Shown here: piece by piece, positions 33,791-44,249 of the stretch | How positions within the stretch are numbered: position 1 is the stretch's first letter | How the letters are laid out: every line of letters begins with the position of its first letter | DNA from: Rhipicephalus microplus | Lineage: Eukaryota > Arthropoda > Arachnida > Ixodida > Ixodidae | Direction: 5' to 3' | NCBI RefSeq assembly: GCF_043290135.1 | Contig: NC_134710.1 | Coordinates: forward strand, 318,764,616 to 318,828,615 | DNA: 64,000 nucleotides | Made by a program: the position numbers and the translations under genes | The notes under the pieces: generated by a model | The model's input: only the letters and a program-made list of their open reading frames with translations | Databases searched by the model: none | What the model was told of the DNA's origin: nothing

Positions 33791-34884
33791 CGCGATACGA
33801 CGAATGATACCACGGATCGTACGACGCACGATACCAAGGACAATACGACGTCACCGACATCAACGGAAATCGTAAGCACCAATCTAGACATTTGTATAGA
33901 CGGACACCCAGTAACAGCACTGGTAGATACTGGTGCGGACTTTTCTATTATCAGCCGTAAACTCGCCAAGTGCCTAAAAAAATTAAGAACAATATGGACG
34001 GGTCCAAACATAAAAACCGCAGGGGGTCAATTGGTGACGCCGACGGGCAAATGTACAGCTCAAATTAATATCGGCAGTTCAGATTTCGTCGCTACTTTCG
34101 TAATTTTACCGGAGTGCTGCAAAGACCTGATCTTGGGCATGGACTCCTCGCGTGAATACGGTGCCATTATCAACATTCCTGAGAGATCGGTTACGTTTTG
34201 GACGGCCCCAGATCAAGTTTCGGATGTGCCCTGTACAGAGCACCGACGTCGGCCATTGCGTGTCTTCGAAGACGGCGTGACCATCCTACCGCAGTCGAGT
34301 GCACTTGTGGCTGTGACATGTGACACGTCGAGCGATTCTGAAAACATCGCTGAGCAAATTCCAACACTGCTATTCAGCCATGGTTTATCTATTGCAAGAG
34401 GCGTCGTAAGCATAAAATGCGGACACACGCACGTCCTTGTTACGAACTTCAGCTCTGAAGGCCGACATCTAACGAGGGGCATGGCAGTCGCGTACGTGGA
34501 AGAGCTCGCCGAGATGACAGACTGCCTAACTCTTGAAAAAGATAATTCAACTGATCTGACCCCGGCACCTCTATCTGTTGATATTGGCCCAAGTTTACTG
34601 CTGGCGCAGAAGCAAAGTATCATGCAGCTTATTAACAAGTTTGAAGATTGTTTCTTTTCGATGTCCAGGGTCCGTCAAACGCCGCTGACGAAACATCGAA
34701 TTATAACGGATGACATGACCAGACCCATCAGGCAAAACCCGTACCGGGTAGCTCCGCGAGAACGTGAAGCCATTGAAAAGCAGGTGCGACAGATGCTTGA
34801 AGACGACGTTATTCAGCCGTCGAAAAGCCCTTGGGCTTCGCCGGTTGTATTAGTGAAGAAAAAAGACGGCACCTTACGTTTCTC
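33791..34884 (+). pseudogene. Gypsy pol: protease and start of reverse transcriptase
   Basis: This frame opens after TGA 33788-33790, 71 bp beyond the gag stop and in the -1 frame, so gag and pol do not overlap in this copy. Protease is shown by VTALVDTGADFSII (catalytic DTGA, about 33914-33955) and CCKDLILGMD. The reverse transcriptase start is KHRIITDDMTRPIRQNPYRV, DDVIQPSKSPWASPVVLVKK. A one-base loss near 34880 shifts the frame just before the conserved VDYRKLN block, and the frame ends at TGA 34901-34903. Confidence 0.8.
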
Positions 34885-35249
34885 GTGGATTACCGCAAGC
34901 TGAATAAGGTGATAAAAGAAGACGTCTACCCACTTCCACGTATCGACTATTCACTCGATCGACTACGGCACGCGCGTTATTTCTCGTCGATGGATCTAAG
35001 AAGTGGGTATTGGCAGATAGAAGTCGATGAAAGAGACCGGGAGAAAACAGCTTTCGTGATACCTGATGGCCTTTTTGAATTTAAGGTACTTCCATTTGGC
35101 TTGTGCTCAGCACCGGCAACGTTTCAGTGGCTAATGAATACCGTACTATCAGGCCTCAAGTGGCGGACGTGCTTAGTGTATTTAGATGACATCATTGTAT
35201 TTTCTGCCACATTCGACGAACACATCAGGCGACTGCACTCGGTATTTCA
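34885..35249 (+). pseudogene. Gypsy pol: reverse transcriptase core
   Basis: Continues in the next frame: VDYRKLNKVIKEDVYPLPRI, FSSMDLRSGYWQIEV, KTAFVIPDGLFEFKVLPFGL, CSAPATFQ, and catalytic YLDDIIVFS at about 35177-35203. It stops abruptly after HIRRLHSVF: the thumb, connection and first half of RNase H are missing compared with the second Gypsy copy (57103-57230 and 56640-57016). The loss is an internal deletion of roughly 450 bp with its junction at about 35246-35252. Confidence 0.8.
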
Positions 35250-35554
35250 AGTGCCTTGCGATGCTGTGGGCGGTTATAAAATTCCGCCCATACCTGTATG
35301 GTCATCCTTTTAATGTTGTCAGCGACCATCACTCCCTCTGCTGGCTGACGAATTTAAGAGACTCTTTAGGACGGCTGGTGCACTGGAGTCTGAAGCTTCA
35401 AGAATTTGACATGACGGTGGTCTACAGATCGGGGAAGCGACATTCAGACGCTGATTGCCTTTCTCGTGCGCCATACGAACCTGCGACGGCAGAAGATGAT
35501 GATACAGCCTTTGTCGGAGTTCTAAACACGGCAACTAGTGCACAGCTGCTATGA
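35250..35554 (+). pseudogene. Gypsy pol: RNase H, C-terminal half only
   Basis: From the deletion junction the frame reads [20 protein letters not shown], then [10 protein letters not shown] (last catalytic Asp) and [20 protein letters not shown]. The first catalytic Asp (TDAS in the other copy) is deleted, so RNase H is dead. TGA 35552-35554 ends the frame, and the integrase part begins in another frame at about 35538. Confidence 0.8.
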
Positions 35555-36793
35555 GACGACCCCCGAACTAGAATTCATAATACGTTTTTTAGAGGGTCAC
35601 ACTTCAGCTGTACCTAGACTGTTTGCGAGAGGGCTTTCGTCATTTTGCTTGCGCAACGACGTCCTGTATAAGATGAACTTCACGCCACACGGAAACGACT
35701 ACTTACTTATCGTCCCAACATCTCTAAGGAGCGAAGTATTACAGCCATGCCACGATGAACCAACATCCGGCCACCTGGGTTACATGCGTACGTTGTGCAG
35801 AGGCAGAAATACTACTGGCCAAGACTGACGGTGACCGTTCAACACTATGTTTGGACGTGCCTTGATTGCCAGCGCAGAAAAGTTCCACCCGTCAAACCAG
35901 CAGGCCTCCTCTATCCTATTGACGTGCCTGTTACTCCATTCGCTCAAGTCGGAATGAATCTTTTGGGCCCATTTCCAACCTCATCAGCAGGTCGCAGATG
36001 GATTATAGTAGCCAGCGACTACCTCACTCGTTACGCCGAAACCAAGGCTTTGGAGAGGGGCACGGCAAGTGAAGCAGCCCGATTTTTCATAGAGAATGTG
36101 GTGCTGAGGCATGGCGCTCCATCAGTGGTAATAACTGACAGGGGAACTGCATTCGCAGCCGAACTATTACAGACAGTTTTAAGACTTAGTGGCACATCCC
36201 ACCGGAGAACAACGGCGTATCATCCGCAAGCGAATGGTCTTACGGAGCGTCTCAACAACACACTTGCGGATATGCTCTGTATGTACGTCGATGTGGAGCA
36301 TAAAAATTGGGACGAGATCTTGCCGCATGTCACGTTCGCCTATAACACGGCTCATCAAGAAACAACAAGAACAACGCCATTCCGCCTTCTTCATGGTCGT
36401 GAAGTCACCACTATGCTGGATGCTCTGCTGCCGCATGAGTGCGAAGACGCTGAAACGGATGCTGATTATATCACTCAGCTTGCCGAAGAAGCCCGACAAC
36501 TTGCACGCCTACGTATTAATCGCCAGCAGGACTACGATTCAAGACGGTACAACCTTCGTCACCGACCAGTCTCTTACGAGCCAGGAGAGAAAGTTTGGAT
36601 ATGGACACCTATTCGGCGCCGTGGCCTCTCAGAAAAACTGTTAAGACGGTACTTCGATCCCTATAAAGTTCTGCGACGTCTCAGTGACATTAATTATGAG
36701 GTTGTTCCTGATAGCGCGCACTCTTCAAGGCGTCGAAGGTATGCTCCAGAAGTTGTGCACGTGGTACGTATGAAGCCTTATTTCTCCGAATGA
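35538..36793 (+). pseudogene. Gypsy pol: integrase, frameshifted, one catalytic Asp replaced
   Basis: The N-terminal zinc-binding part shows CHDEPTSGHLGYMRT in one frame and, after a shift near 35795, YYWPRL...HYVWTCLDCQRRK. In the core the first catalytic Asp of the D,D-E triad is Asn (AAT at 35957, QVGMNLLGPF, where the other copy has GMDLLGPF). The second Asp (VITDRGTAF) and the Glu (NGLTERLNNT) remain. The C-terminal domain GEKVWIWTPIRRRGLSEKLL and VVHVVRMKPYFSE runs to TGA 36791-36793. No chromodomain is seen. Confidence 0.85.
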
Positions 36794-36870
36794 ACTCATG
36801 CGTTTCCGACGAGTACAAACCGCTTTGATTATAAAGCATCGGGACGATGCTTTCTTGAATGGGAGGCTAA

Positions 36871-37050
36871 TGTCACGACTAAAGGCCGGGCAAGAAGACA
36901 GAGGACGACGAAGTGATGAGCGTGGACAGCACCCACGGTTCCTCCGAGGAAGAAGAAGTCGAAGCGGCTGCTCTTTTGTTCTGTTAATACAGACCTCGTT
37001 TTTCCTGGTCGTACTGTCGTCCTGTATTCTGTAATTTTCACCTAGCGACA
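36871..37050 (+). repeat. 3' LTR of the Gypsy element
   Basis: TGTCACGACT...AGCGACA, 180 bp, preceded by a purine-rich tract GAATGGGAGGCTAA (polypurine tract). A palindrome GCATCGGGACGATGC lies at 36836-36850 just before it, and the second Gypsy element has the same string at the same place. Confidence 0.9.
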
Positions 37051-39573
37051 TTATATATACTGAGGTCCAAAAGCTTTTGGGTTGGTGTGCTTACCGGTAG
37101 CGCTAGGGCCACTTTGTAGGTGCCCCTAATTATAGACTCGATAGTTTCTTCTGATTTGTTTAATGCATGGAAATGTAGACTATACGTAACCTTACACAGT
37201 ACAAGTGCCTGTACTAATCTAATTGTCTTCTTCCTTCATTCCCTGTTTCTGGTATGTTACTCTATGGATCATTAGTGCAACTTGTTTCGTGGCTGATTTT
37301 AATATGTTTATTGTATGGTTCGCTCATCCGTTACTCTGAACCCGGTAACCCAGAATATGTGCGACGGTTACGTCACATACTTTGACACCTTCAATGTGTA
37401 TGTCGATGCTTCGTTACTTTTGTATCTTTTTCCATGAACCCTCATAATTTCAGATTTTTCTGGGGCACAGCTGAGCCAGCTTGCTTTCGCAAAGATTTCA
37501 GCTGCTGTTGCAGCCTCTTGAAGTGTCTGGTTTTTGTTAGCCAGAGATCCACGCGTTGCCTATAGTGTGATATCATCCGCATAGAGAGTGTATCCTAACT
37601 GCGGAACTTCATCCAGAGCTCGCGTGACTCCTAACATGGCCATATTAAAAAGCAAAGGAGAGAGGATGGCTCCTTGAGGGGTGCCTTTGTTTAGCATCTC
37701 AAAAGCGTCTGACGTGACTTGTGCTACGCTTATCGAAGCCCACCTTTCTGTGAGGAATGCCTTGATGTAATTGTAGGTGTTTGCCCCACATTCGATGTTG
37801 TTTAATCCTGTTAGGATGGCCTTATGCGAGATATTGTCGAATGCTCTTTTTAAATGAAGGGCTAGTATTAGACATTCTCCTCCCGTGGGTATATAGCTCA
37901 AAACTTCCTCTTGTAATAAAAGAAACGCGTGTCGAGTGGAGAGGCCATTGCGGAAACCCAGCATAGTGGCTGGAAAAAGGCCGTTGTCTTCTATAAAGTT
38001 TAGGAGCAGATTATGAATAACCCTTTCGAAAAGATTTCCCATTCATGATGTCAAACATATGGGTGAGTGCCTGCAGGGATGGCTACTTTCCATTCCACGG
38101 GTATCTTCCCTTTGAACCAGTAGTTGTCATCATTAAAATGGTTTGTAAGTGCCTCTGTGACTTTATCGCTGAGGTTCCTTATCATTGCATTTGCGATTTA
38201 ACCTGAACCAGGGGTAGAATTTCTCTTGGCTGCTTGGGCAGCTGCAAAGACCTCTTCCTTGGTGATTGGGGCGTCGAGTTTCTCGTTTTTCGCACCAGTG
38301 TACTGCATTTCAATACTGCAACTATCGGTATTCTCTCCTATGTATCTGTCCTTAAGTGCTTGTATTAGTAACTCCTCCTTTGTGGCTGGAAAATCATGCA
38401 TTATTCGTTGTAGTGTTCTGTTCGTGGTTGATTTTGATTTTTCTCATTCAAGCATGTTCCTTAGGATGGCCCAAGTTTTTTCAGTGCTCAGAGTGTCCTG
38501 TAGTGAACTGTAGAACTGAATCCATCCCTGAGTTGCAATTTTTTTAGCGAATTGATTTGCCTCCTCTCCTAAAGCAGCGATTCTGCGGAGAAGGTTCCAG
38601 TTGAGCCGCTGGTTTTTCCACCTTTTCAGCATACGGCACCTGCCCTCCCACAGGTGGAGCAGGTGCCTGTCGACTGCTGGTGTCTCTGCTGTTCTTGCGA
38701 AACGTTTAGATGTTTGTTTGTGAACTGAGATTATGTACTCTGACCATTCCCCAATCGACTCCGGTACAGAGTCTTTTGGGACGTTAAACCCCACATATCA
38801 ATCAATCAATCAATCCGGTACAGAGTCGAGGGGGGGATCGCGTCGTCTGTACCTGTCCCAGTAAGTGATCACCACGTCTCCTATGACCCGACGTAGTTGA
38901 CAAGGAAATGCTGATTATGTAGTGATTGCTGCCGAGATTCTCTTCCAGGTTTGTCGAGTTAGTGTCGTTAATATTACGTGTGAATGTCAGATCTGGGAAC
39001 ATGTCTTGACTTACGCTGTTACTCAGACTCGTAGTTATTGTGGGTAGAGTAATTAAGCTCAATCCTAGTTTGGATATGGCGTGTTCGAGACACGTTCCCT
39101 TAGGGAAATCTCTTGAATAACCCCAGGTGGTGCTGGGTGCGTTAGTCGCCCAATATCACAACTCGATCTCCTGCCCCTGCAATGCGGATGACATCTTTAA
39201 GCAGTGCACCAAAGTCCTTGTGTTTATCTTTGGGAGGGCTGATATACATTACATTATAGTTTTCACTTTGCCTCTCTTCAGAGAAAGGAGGGTGATTATC
39301 TGATGATTTATCTGCAAACTTTCTGTGCTCAACCTTTGCTGCAATACTTTTGCTAACCAGAGAGGCTACACGGGGATAATTTGCATCTTGTAAACAATGA
39401 TATCCCTGCTGTTTGACCATCTTGGGCCCATTCTCCTGCAGGAATATTACGTCTGGCTGAAAAGTTATCGAGTACATGTAACTTTGGAGTGCTGCGGTGC
39501 GCTTGTGAAAAGGGCGACAGTTCCACTGCCAAATCTCTAAATGTTCTACACTTTTCATATTATTTTTGGCCAT
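37051..39573 (-). pseudogene. LINE ORF2: endonuclease and reverse transcriptase, broken
   Basis: From ATG 39573 the frame gives LEIWQWNCRPFHKR and PDVIFLQE, the start of an EEP endonuclease, then VVILGD and a stop at 39142. Further endonuclease blocks follow (SLITLPT, QDMFPDLTFTR, and SNHYIISIS where SDH is usual, so the catalytic Asp of that motif is apparently lost). Reverse transcriptase begins at about 38400 (KEELLIQALKDRY, NSTPGSG); then NLFERVIHNLL, FRNGLSTRHA, KGTPQGAILSPLLFN and the catalytic YADDITL at 37580-37562. A TAG at 37560-37562 follows directly where Trp is expected. The frame reaches the Gypsy insertion at 37050 and resumes at 32072. Confidence 0.75.
38774..38814 (+). mobile_element. 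41-bp tail of the Ruka-type SINE with 13-bp duplication
   Basis: The 3' terminal 41 bases of the SINE (GGGACGTTAAACCCCACATATC followed by AATC repeats) are flanked by exact copies of CCGGTACAGAGTC at 38761-38773 and 38815-38827. This is an extreme 5'-truncated insertion into the LINE ORF2, and it shifts its frame. Confidence 0.9.
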
Positions 39574-41554
39574 GCTGCATGGTCATGTTCACGTTGTCGC
39601 GGCCCGTTTTGGGTGGTTTGTCAGTAACTGGGGTGGACAGGCAGTGTTTGTTTAGTTCCCTCTGCAAGCCTCCCACAGCATCGTTAGCATACTGTCTCTG
39701 AATTTTCAGTTCTTCTCCGACAAATGTTTTCATTTCGGCCATGAAATCAGCTAAAAGTTTATGTAAAGTAGCTATGCTTTCCCTGGTTGCTTGAACCTGC
39801 ATCTGCACTTGCTTTACTAGTTCACTGCTTTCTGATTGAGTAGCGAACGAGTCATCGTCTATCGTTTCCTTGTTCATTTCTCCGCTATTCTTCATGTCGG
39901 CTAGACGCTCTTGCACCTCTTTATTGCCCTCGGTGAGTTGCCTACAGACCCTGGGTTTCGTATTTTCTTAATTGTATTTTTTAATTTGCTTTCCACTGAC
40001 GAGATTGCTAGTTTATATTCTTTAGCTCCGCAGCCATTTGATTTCTAAGCTGTGTAATTTCTTGTGTTTATCTTTTGTTCTCCTCTAGAATTTTTCTATA
40101 CTGGGGGCTATCAGTTAACAGGACATTGGGAGGCACTGGACTCTCCCAGCTCACCTTGTTTGGTTGGTTGTTTTTTGTACGTCCTCTGTACTAAGGCCAG
40201 TGGTTGCTACTGCTGCTTCTTCTTTCCTGGCATGGGTGGAGCTTGTTTCCCAGCTGCTGTTTGGTGTTTTCTTCAAGTTTGGCTTGCCAGGGCCTTCGCA
40301 GACTTGCTGATGTTTCGCTGTTGTGGGGTCTTTAATGTTGATCTCGATCATGATATGGAGCTGGATCTGGATGTCTGCCGCTTCTGGAGCGTCGCTGCCT
40401 CTCGGTCTGAGCTGAACCAGCAAGGAGGTTTCTGCTGGTGTTGCTCAAGTTGTGGGTATTCGTTCTTCGCCTAGGTCTACCTTGTTTGTCTTTGAGGGGT
40501 CTCCACAGGGATATTCCGTGAGCCACATTTTTTAGTTCCTTTCAGCATGACTTGTCTCTTGTAGCGTGCTCTTCACCGCATATGGCGCAGTTCAGGGCAC
40601 ATTCGTGTCCTTGAGTAGGATCACGCGTCCCACACTTGGAGCACATGTTGGCATTCGGAGTCGGGCACACACCACTTGATCGACAAATCTTGCAAACCTG
40701 TACGGTAGGCTTGTATGGATAACAGATCGCCTCTGCAACCATAAAATAGACAGACACACCTGGGGAGCACGTCACCCGTAAAGTTATTATTGCTGACTTC
40801 GAAGAGCCCAGCGTCTTGGCTCTCTCTATCTTCACCCCTTGTGTCCTTATTCGTAGGTTTGCCATCAGGTCGGCCTGAATGGTTCTGGGTGGTAGTCCGT
40901 CAACAATGCTTCGCAGCACGTCTTCTGGGTCGGCCACGTACGCATTGAAGGGGTGAATCCGTCCTCTGATTTTCAATTGGTTGATCTCTCTCGGCCTGCC
41001 CGCCACTTGTTCGTGTGGTGTGGACTATATTATGATGTTCCATCCGGGGTGGACCCGCAGCAAAAAACTTTCTCCTCCAAAGCTGTTCCGGCAGGCCTCT
41101 ATAACTGCCATAGAGAGCTTCGATCCAAATAGATTTTTCACTGTGAGGCCCTTGTACGGTCTCAGGATAACCTTTATGTCTTCCTTTGGAAGGGGCGTCG
41201 AGTCGAGCCTTGGCATTTTCTGCACTGGAAATCCCGCTTGACTTGGCTGTCCTGTGCTGTGTCGACAGGCGGATGGCCTGCTGACTTTTCCTTTTTCTTC
41301 TCTAGTCCCTTCTCAGGCTCTTTCTGGCTTTGTTTATGGTTCTTTTTTCTTTTGCGTGAAAGGACGGTGTGCCAGCCATCCCCCGTCCAAGTAAGAGCCA
41401 GACCCGCGTCGTCGTAGTTCTTGTTATCGAGAGCCACGCCGCTGGTCGCTCGCGCGTCGTTACTTTGTTCCTCATTTGATGAGACGCTACTTGTGTTGTT
41501 CGGTTGATTCTCTGACACTAGAGATGCTCTGGCAGAGTATTTGTCGACGTCCAT
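39560..41554 (-). pseudogene. LINE ORF1 (gag-like, zinc knuckles), broken
   Basis: ORF1 binds element RNA. The start MDVDKYSARASL at 41554 is an ATG. The N-terminal part is polar and lysine-rich and ends in a frame change near 41200. The middle (41225-40542) holds PLPKEDIKVILRPYKGL and VHPGWN, then Cys clusters CKICRSSGVC, CSKCGTRDPTQGHEC and CAICGEEHATRDKSC, typical tandem zinc knuckles. A stop follows at 40542-40544. An arginine-rich part comes next, then a helical, probably coiled-coil C-terminus at 39916-39560 (QVQATRESIATLHKLLADFM). The stop TAA 39562-39560 overlaps the ORF2 start ATG 39573-39571. At least three breaks prevent translation of one protein. Confidence 0.7.
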
Positions 41555-41950
41555 GTAGACGAAGAATTTCTAGGCGTTCTTATGCATGCATGCTCAATAG
41601 AAACAGGGGAATGGGCCGACCTCCGTTTTCCTCTGCCCAAGGCATATAGTCCGAAAGGGAGGTTAAATGGCACTCACCATTGACTTCTGACTCGATCAGA
41701 AAATGTCAGTGAAAGTCAGTCAAATGGTTGTGAGCCAATTGACGCGCACACACCCGTCGTCGCACCTTGCACGGTTTAGCGTCCCGGCGTCGCTGACCGA
41801 AGCCGGTGATGCGGTGAGCTGCATTCGTGCACGTCGTGTCTTCCAATGTTGATAGTTTCTCGTAAAGAAGGTCCTGGTCCCAGATTTTGGTGTCCTTTGA
41901 ATCCTCGCAACTTCACAAAAAAGATGATGCACTCTTTAAGTAGACTTCAA

Positions 41951-42474
41951 TGAAATTTCCGCCTGAAAGTGTTTCATAAAGCGGAGAGCGATGTGAGCAC
42001 ATTCTCACCGCCCTACGCCACCTAGCGGATCCCTATTCTGTAGAGGCTCCATTATCTCGCACGTCCGCAACTTTTATTCAGTCTGAAATGCACAACTATA
42101 GAATCTGCTTTTTGCGGCAAACAATTATGTGCGATGATACAGCATATCGATCACATTTGTCGAGATTGTTATGATTTGTTTAACATGTATTTTTGGTGAA
42201 AAAACAAATGAACGAATAGAGGAGACTGTAGGTTTTGCTGTGGTGGTGGTGGGGTATTTCACAAACAGAAATAATGACACAAATGCGATCCACTGCAAGA
42301 AAAAAACAAATAAAACAAGCACCGTGTAAAAAAAGAAGAAAGAGTAAATAGACAAGAACATCCTGCTAGCAAAGGTGAGCTGTTACCTAGCAGGGCGTGG
42401 CTGAAATGGCATGCCTTGGTTCTGCCTGCATTAGTTAGCTTACCATTCACCTATAAGCAACTAGATATCTCTTA
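41951..42474. other. Drosha intron spacer
   Basis: AT-rich sequence with no recognisable coding region. The exact 5' end of the minus-strand LINE lies near the left edge but could not be fixed. Confidence 0.4.
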
Positions 42475-42770
42475 TACCAGTGTCACGCGAGCACTTTTGT
42501 TCATGATCACAGTCAATCCAGATCAGATTTCTTGATTGCGGTCAACGTTAATCGCTGCTGTACGGTCCAAACTAGTTGCGATGGATTTTGGTGCAAACTT
42601 CAATGAAATCACAATCTGGATGCAAGATTTCGATAAACAGATCATGATGGTGTTGATCCTAGTCAGGCCTGATCACGATTGAATGTGATCGTGTAGAAGA
42701 ACCTGATCTGGATTGAACCTATAGTTGATTGGGCCTGATTACGATCAAAAGGGCCAGTGTGATGCTGGTA
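42475..42770. mobile_element. 296-bp MITE with TACCAG ends
   Basis: Inverted ends TACCAGTGTCACGCGAGCAC (left) and TACCAGCATCACACTGGCCC (right, minus strand) share about 14 of 20 positions. The inside is rich in TGATC(A/T)CGATC and CTGGATTGA motifs, a quasi-palindromic body. Ends beginning CAG would suit a hAT-type relative, but no 8-bp duplication is seen. Confidence 0.55.
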
Positions 42771-43822
42771 CTAATTACAGTGTTGTCTGCTATATGACGA
42801 CTCACCTTCATGATTAGTTTTTTTTTCTTCAGTGCAGTGCTTGTGTTTTTTCTATTTTGCTTACGCAGATTCTCATTGTGACCCTACTGACATGCATGCT
42901 TTCCCAAATAAGCCTCAGGTGGAATTAGCACCTATATGTGTAGCCTTTTTGCGTTTGTTGATTTCTTTTTCCAATTAACATTTTTTCACGACCCCTTGTT
43001 TGTTTACTTAGAATTGGAACAGCACCTTGTAGAGGCACTATTCTTCCAGCTTTGATGTGAATTTGAGTTGCTTAAATGCAACTAATGTAAGCCCTGAAAG
43101 AAATGACGACAAGCACACCCGTAGTATTGCACATAAGCAGCACCAGTTAGCTTACATTACGTTTTATTTTTTCAGTTCAATTTGCTTTTTGCTCAGGTAT
43201 CAGTTGGAAACACAAAACATGGTATCAGATGTCAGAAATAAATCTCTGCATCGTAGAACTTTCTATAAAGCTCCTGTTAAATTAACATACTCTATATACA
43301 TGGATTTTGGAATAAGTGAATTAAAAAAAAAAAAGCTTATTTCAGCTTTCTCGATCTTGTTATCACCATTTTTTAATGTTTTCTATACCACCGTGATGCA
43401 CAAGTGGCTGGAAATTACATGTCTTCATTGAATTGTGCTGCGAATTCGTGGCAGCTGTGGTGAAAAAAGGTGCCGTGCACAGCACGTACCGCTGGTGGGC
43501 GAAGAGAATCAAGGAGAAAAGCCACACTCGGAGGAGAGTTGTCATTACTTTCCTAGGTCATGGAGCTCTAGATCGCTCTGCCAATGGAACTAATGAGGAT
43601 GCAAGCATTTGGCAGCACGAGGGTGAAAATGCCAATAACTCGCAGCTCATGGACACAAAATATTGCAAATTGGTTCTACAGAGTTTCTCAATGCGGCCAA
43701 AGGGATATTTGACCTCCACCAGTTAGTAGCACAAAGCCATATGGAAATCCCCATGGTTTTCTGAGAAAAGAAAGCTTTTTAGCCCGTATTCACAAACCAA
43801 CCTTATCTATATCTCGCGTTTT
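42771..43822. other. Drosha intron spacer, unproven frames
   Basis: A plus-strand frame at 43057-43431 with a TTTTTGCTCAG|GTATCAG junction at 43186-43197 was considered as an extra exon. It has no donor in a useful place and no similarity I can recognise. 43433-43726 is another open frame of 97 codons without a domain. The left SINE duplication is at 43805-43822. Confidence 0.35.
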
Positions 43823-44064
43823 GCCCCGCCGCGGTGGTCTAATGGCTAAGGTACTCGGCTGCTGACCCGCAGGTCGCGGGTTCGATTCCCGGCTGCGGCG
43901 GCTGCATTTCCGATGGAGGCGGAAATGTTGTAGGCCCGTGTACTCAGATTTGGGTGCACGTTAAAGAACCCCAGGTGGTCAAAATTTCCGGAGCCCTCCA
44001 CTACGGCGTCTCTCATAATCATAGAGTGGTTTTGGGACGTTAAACCCCACAAATCAATCAATCA
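43823..44064 (+). mobile_element. Ruka-type SINE, full copy with 18-bp duplication
   Basis: A consensus-like copy: A box TGGTCTAATGG, perfect B box GGGTTCGATTCC, conserved body, (AATC)n tail. It is flanked by ATCTATATCTCGCGTTTT at 43805-43822 and 44065-44082, an exact 18-bp duplication. It is the best-preserved copy in the window and so probably the youngest. Confidence 0.92.
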
Positions 44065-44249
44065 ATCTATATCTCGCGTTTTTGTGATCACTCTTGTGCC
44101 TTTAGTGTACTTGATAAACAAAGTAGGCCTCATTCACAAACAAATCTCGTAGTTATCTCTTACCCCCAATTAATTTTTGGACTGTATAGAGTACAGAAAC
44201 TTAAGGAATGCAGATAAGGTTGGTTTGCGAATACAGGCCTTATTTGAAC

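Larger units (their letters stand above)
32077..37050 (+). mobile_element. Ty3/Gypsy LTR retrotransposon, defective
   Basis: A 4,974-bp element with two 180-bp LTRs, flanked by TTAT duplications (32073-32076 and 37051-37054) and inserted in the minus-strand LINE. The order gag, protease, reverse transcriptase, RNase H, integrase is that of Gypsy. There is no envelope-like frame between the integrase stop (36793) and the 3' LTR (36871), so it is a retrotransposon, not an errantivirus-like element. Defects are a frameshift in reverse transcriptase, a deletion of roughly 450 bp joining reverse transcriptase to the end of RNase H, frame changes in integrase, and loss of one catalytic Asp. It lies in sense orientation within a Drosha intron. 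Confidence 0.92.
30143..41950 (-). mobile_element. RNase H-bearing LINE, minus strand, split by later insertions
   Basis: This is one non-LTR retrotransposon read from about 41950 to 30143. Its order is 5' leader (41950-41555), ORF1 with zinc knuckles, ORF2 with endonuclease, reverse transcriptase (YADD), RNase H, and a C-terminal CxxC...H...C knuckle. It is cut by a Gypsy element (32077-37050), a 760-bp solo LTR (30756-31515) and a 41-bp SINE tail (38774-38814). Removing these leaves about 6 kb, the usual size of an I-type LINE. Removing the Gypsy element together with one TTAT restores a continuous ORF2 frame at the junction, which shows that the two flanks are one element. It is decayed by several stops and frameshifts. 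It lies in the 16-kb Drosha intron, antisense to the gene. Confidence 0.85.

Noticed and set aside
36794..36870. Envelope gene of an infectious Gypsy-type element
   Set aside because: Only 77 bp lie between the integrase stop and the 3' LTR, so no third gene is possible.
43186..43431. Possible extra Drosha exon after TTTTTGCTCAG
   Set aside because: No donor in a compatible phase and no similarity to Drosha. The exons at 29248 and 45203 join in phase without it.
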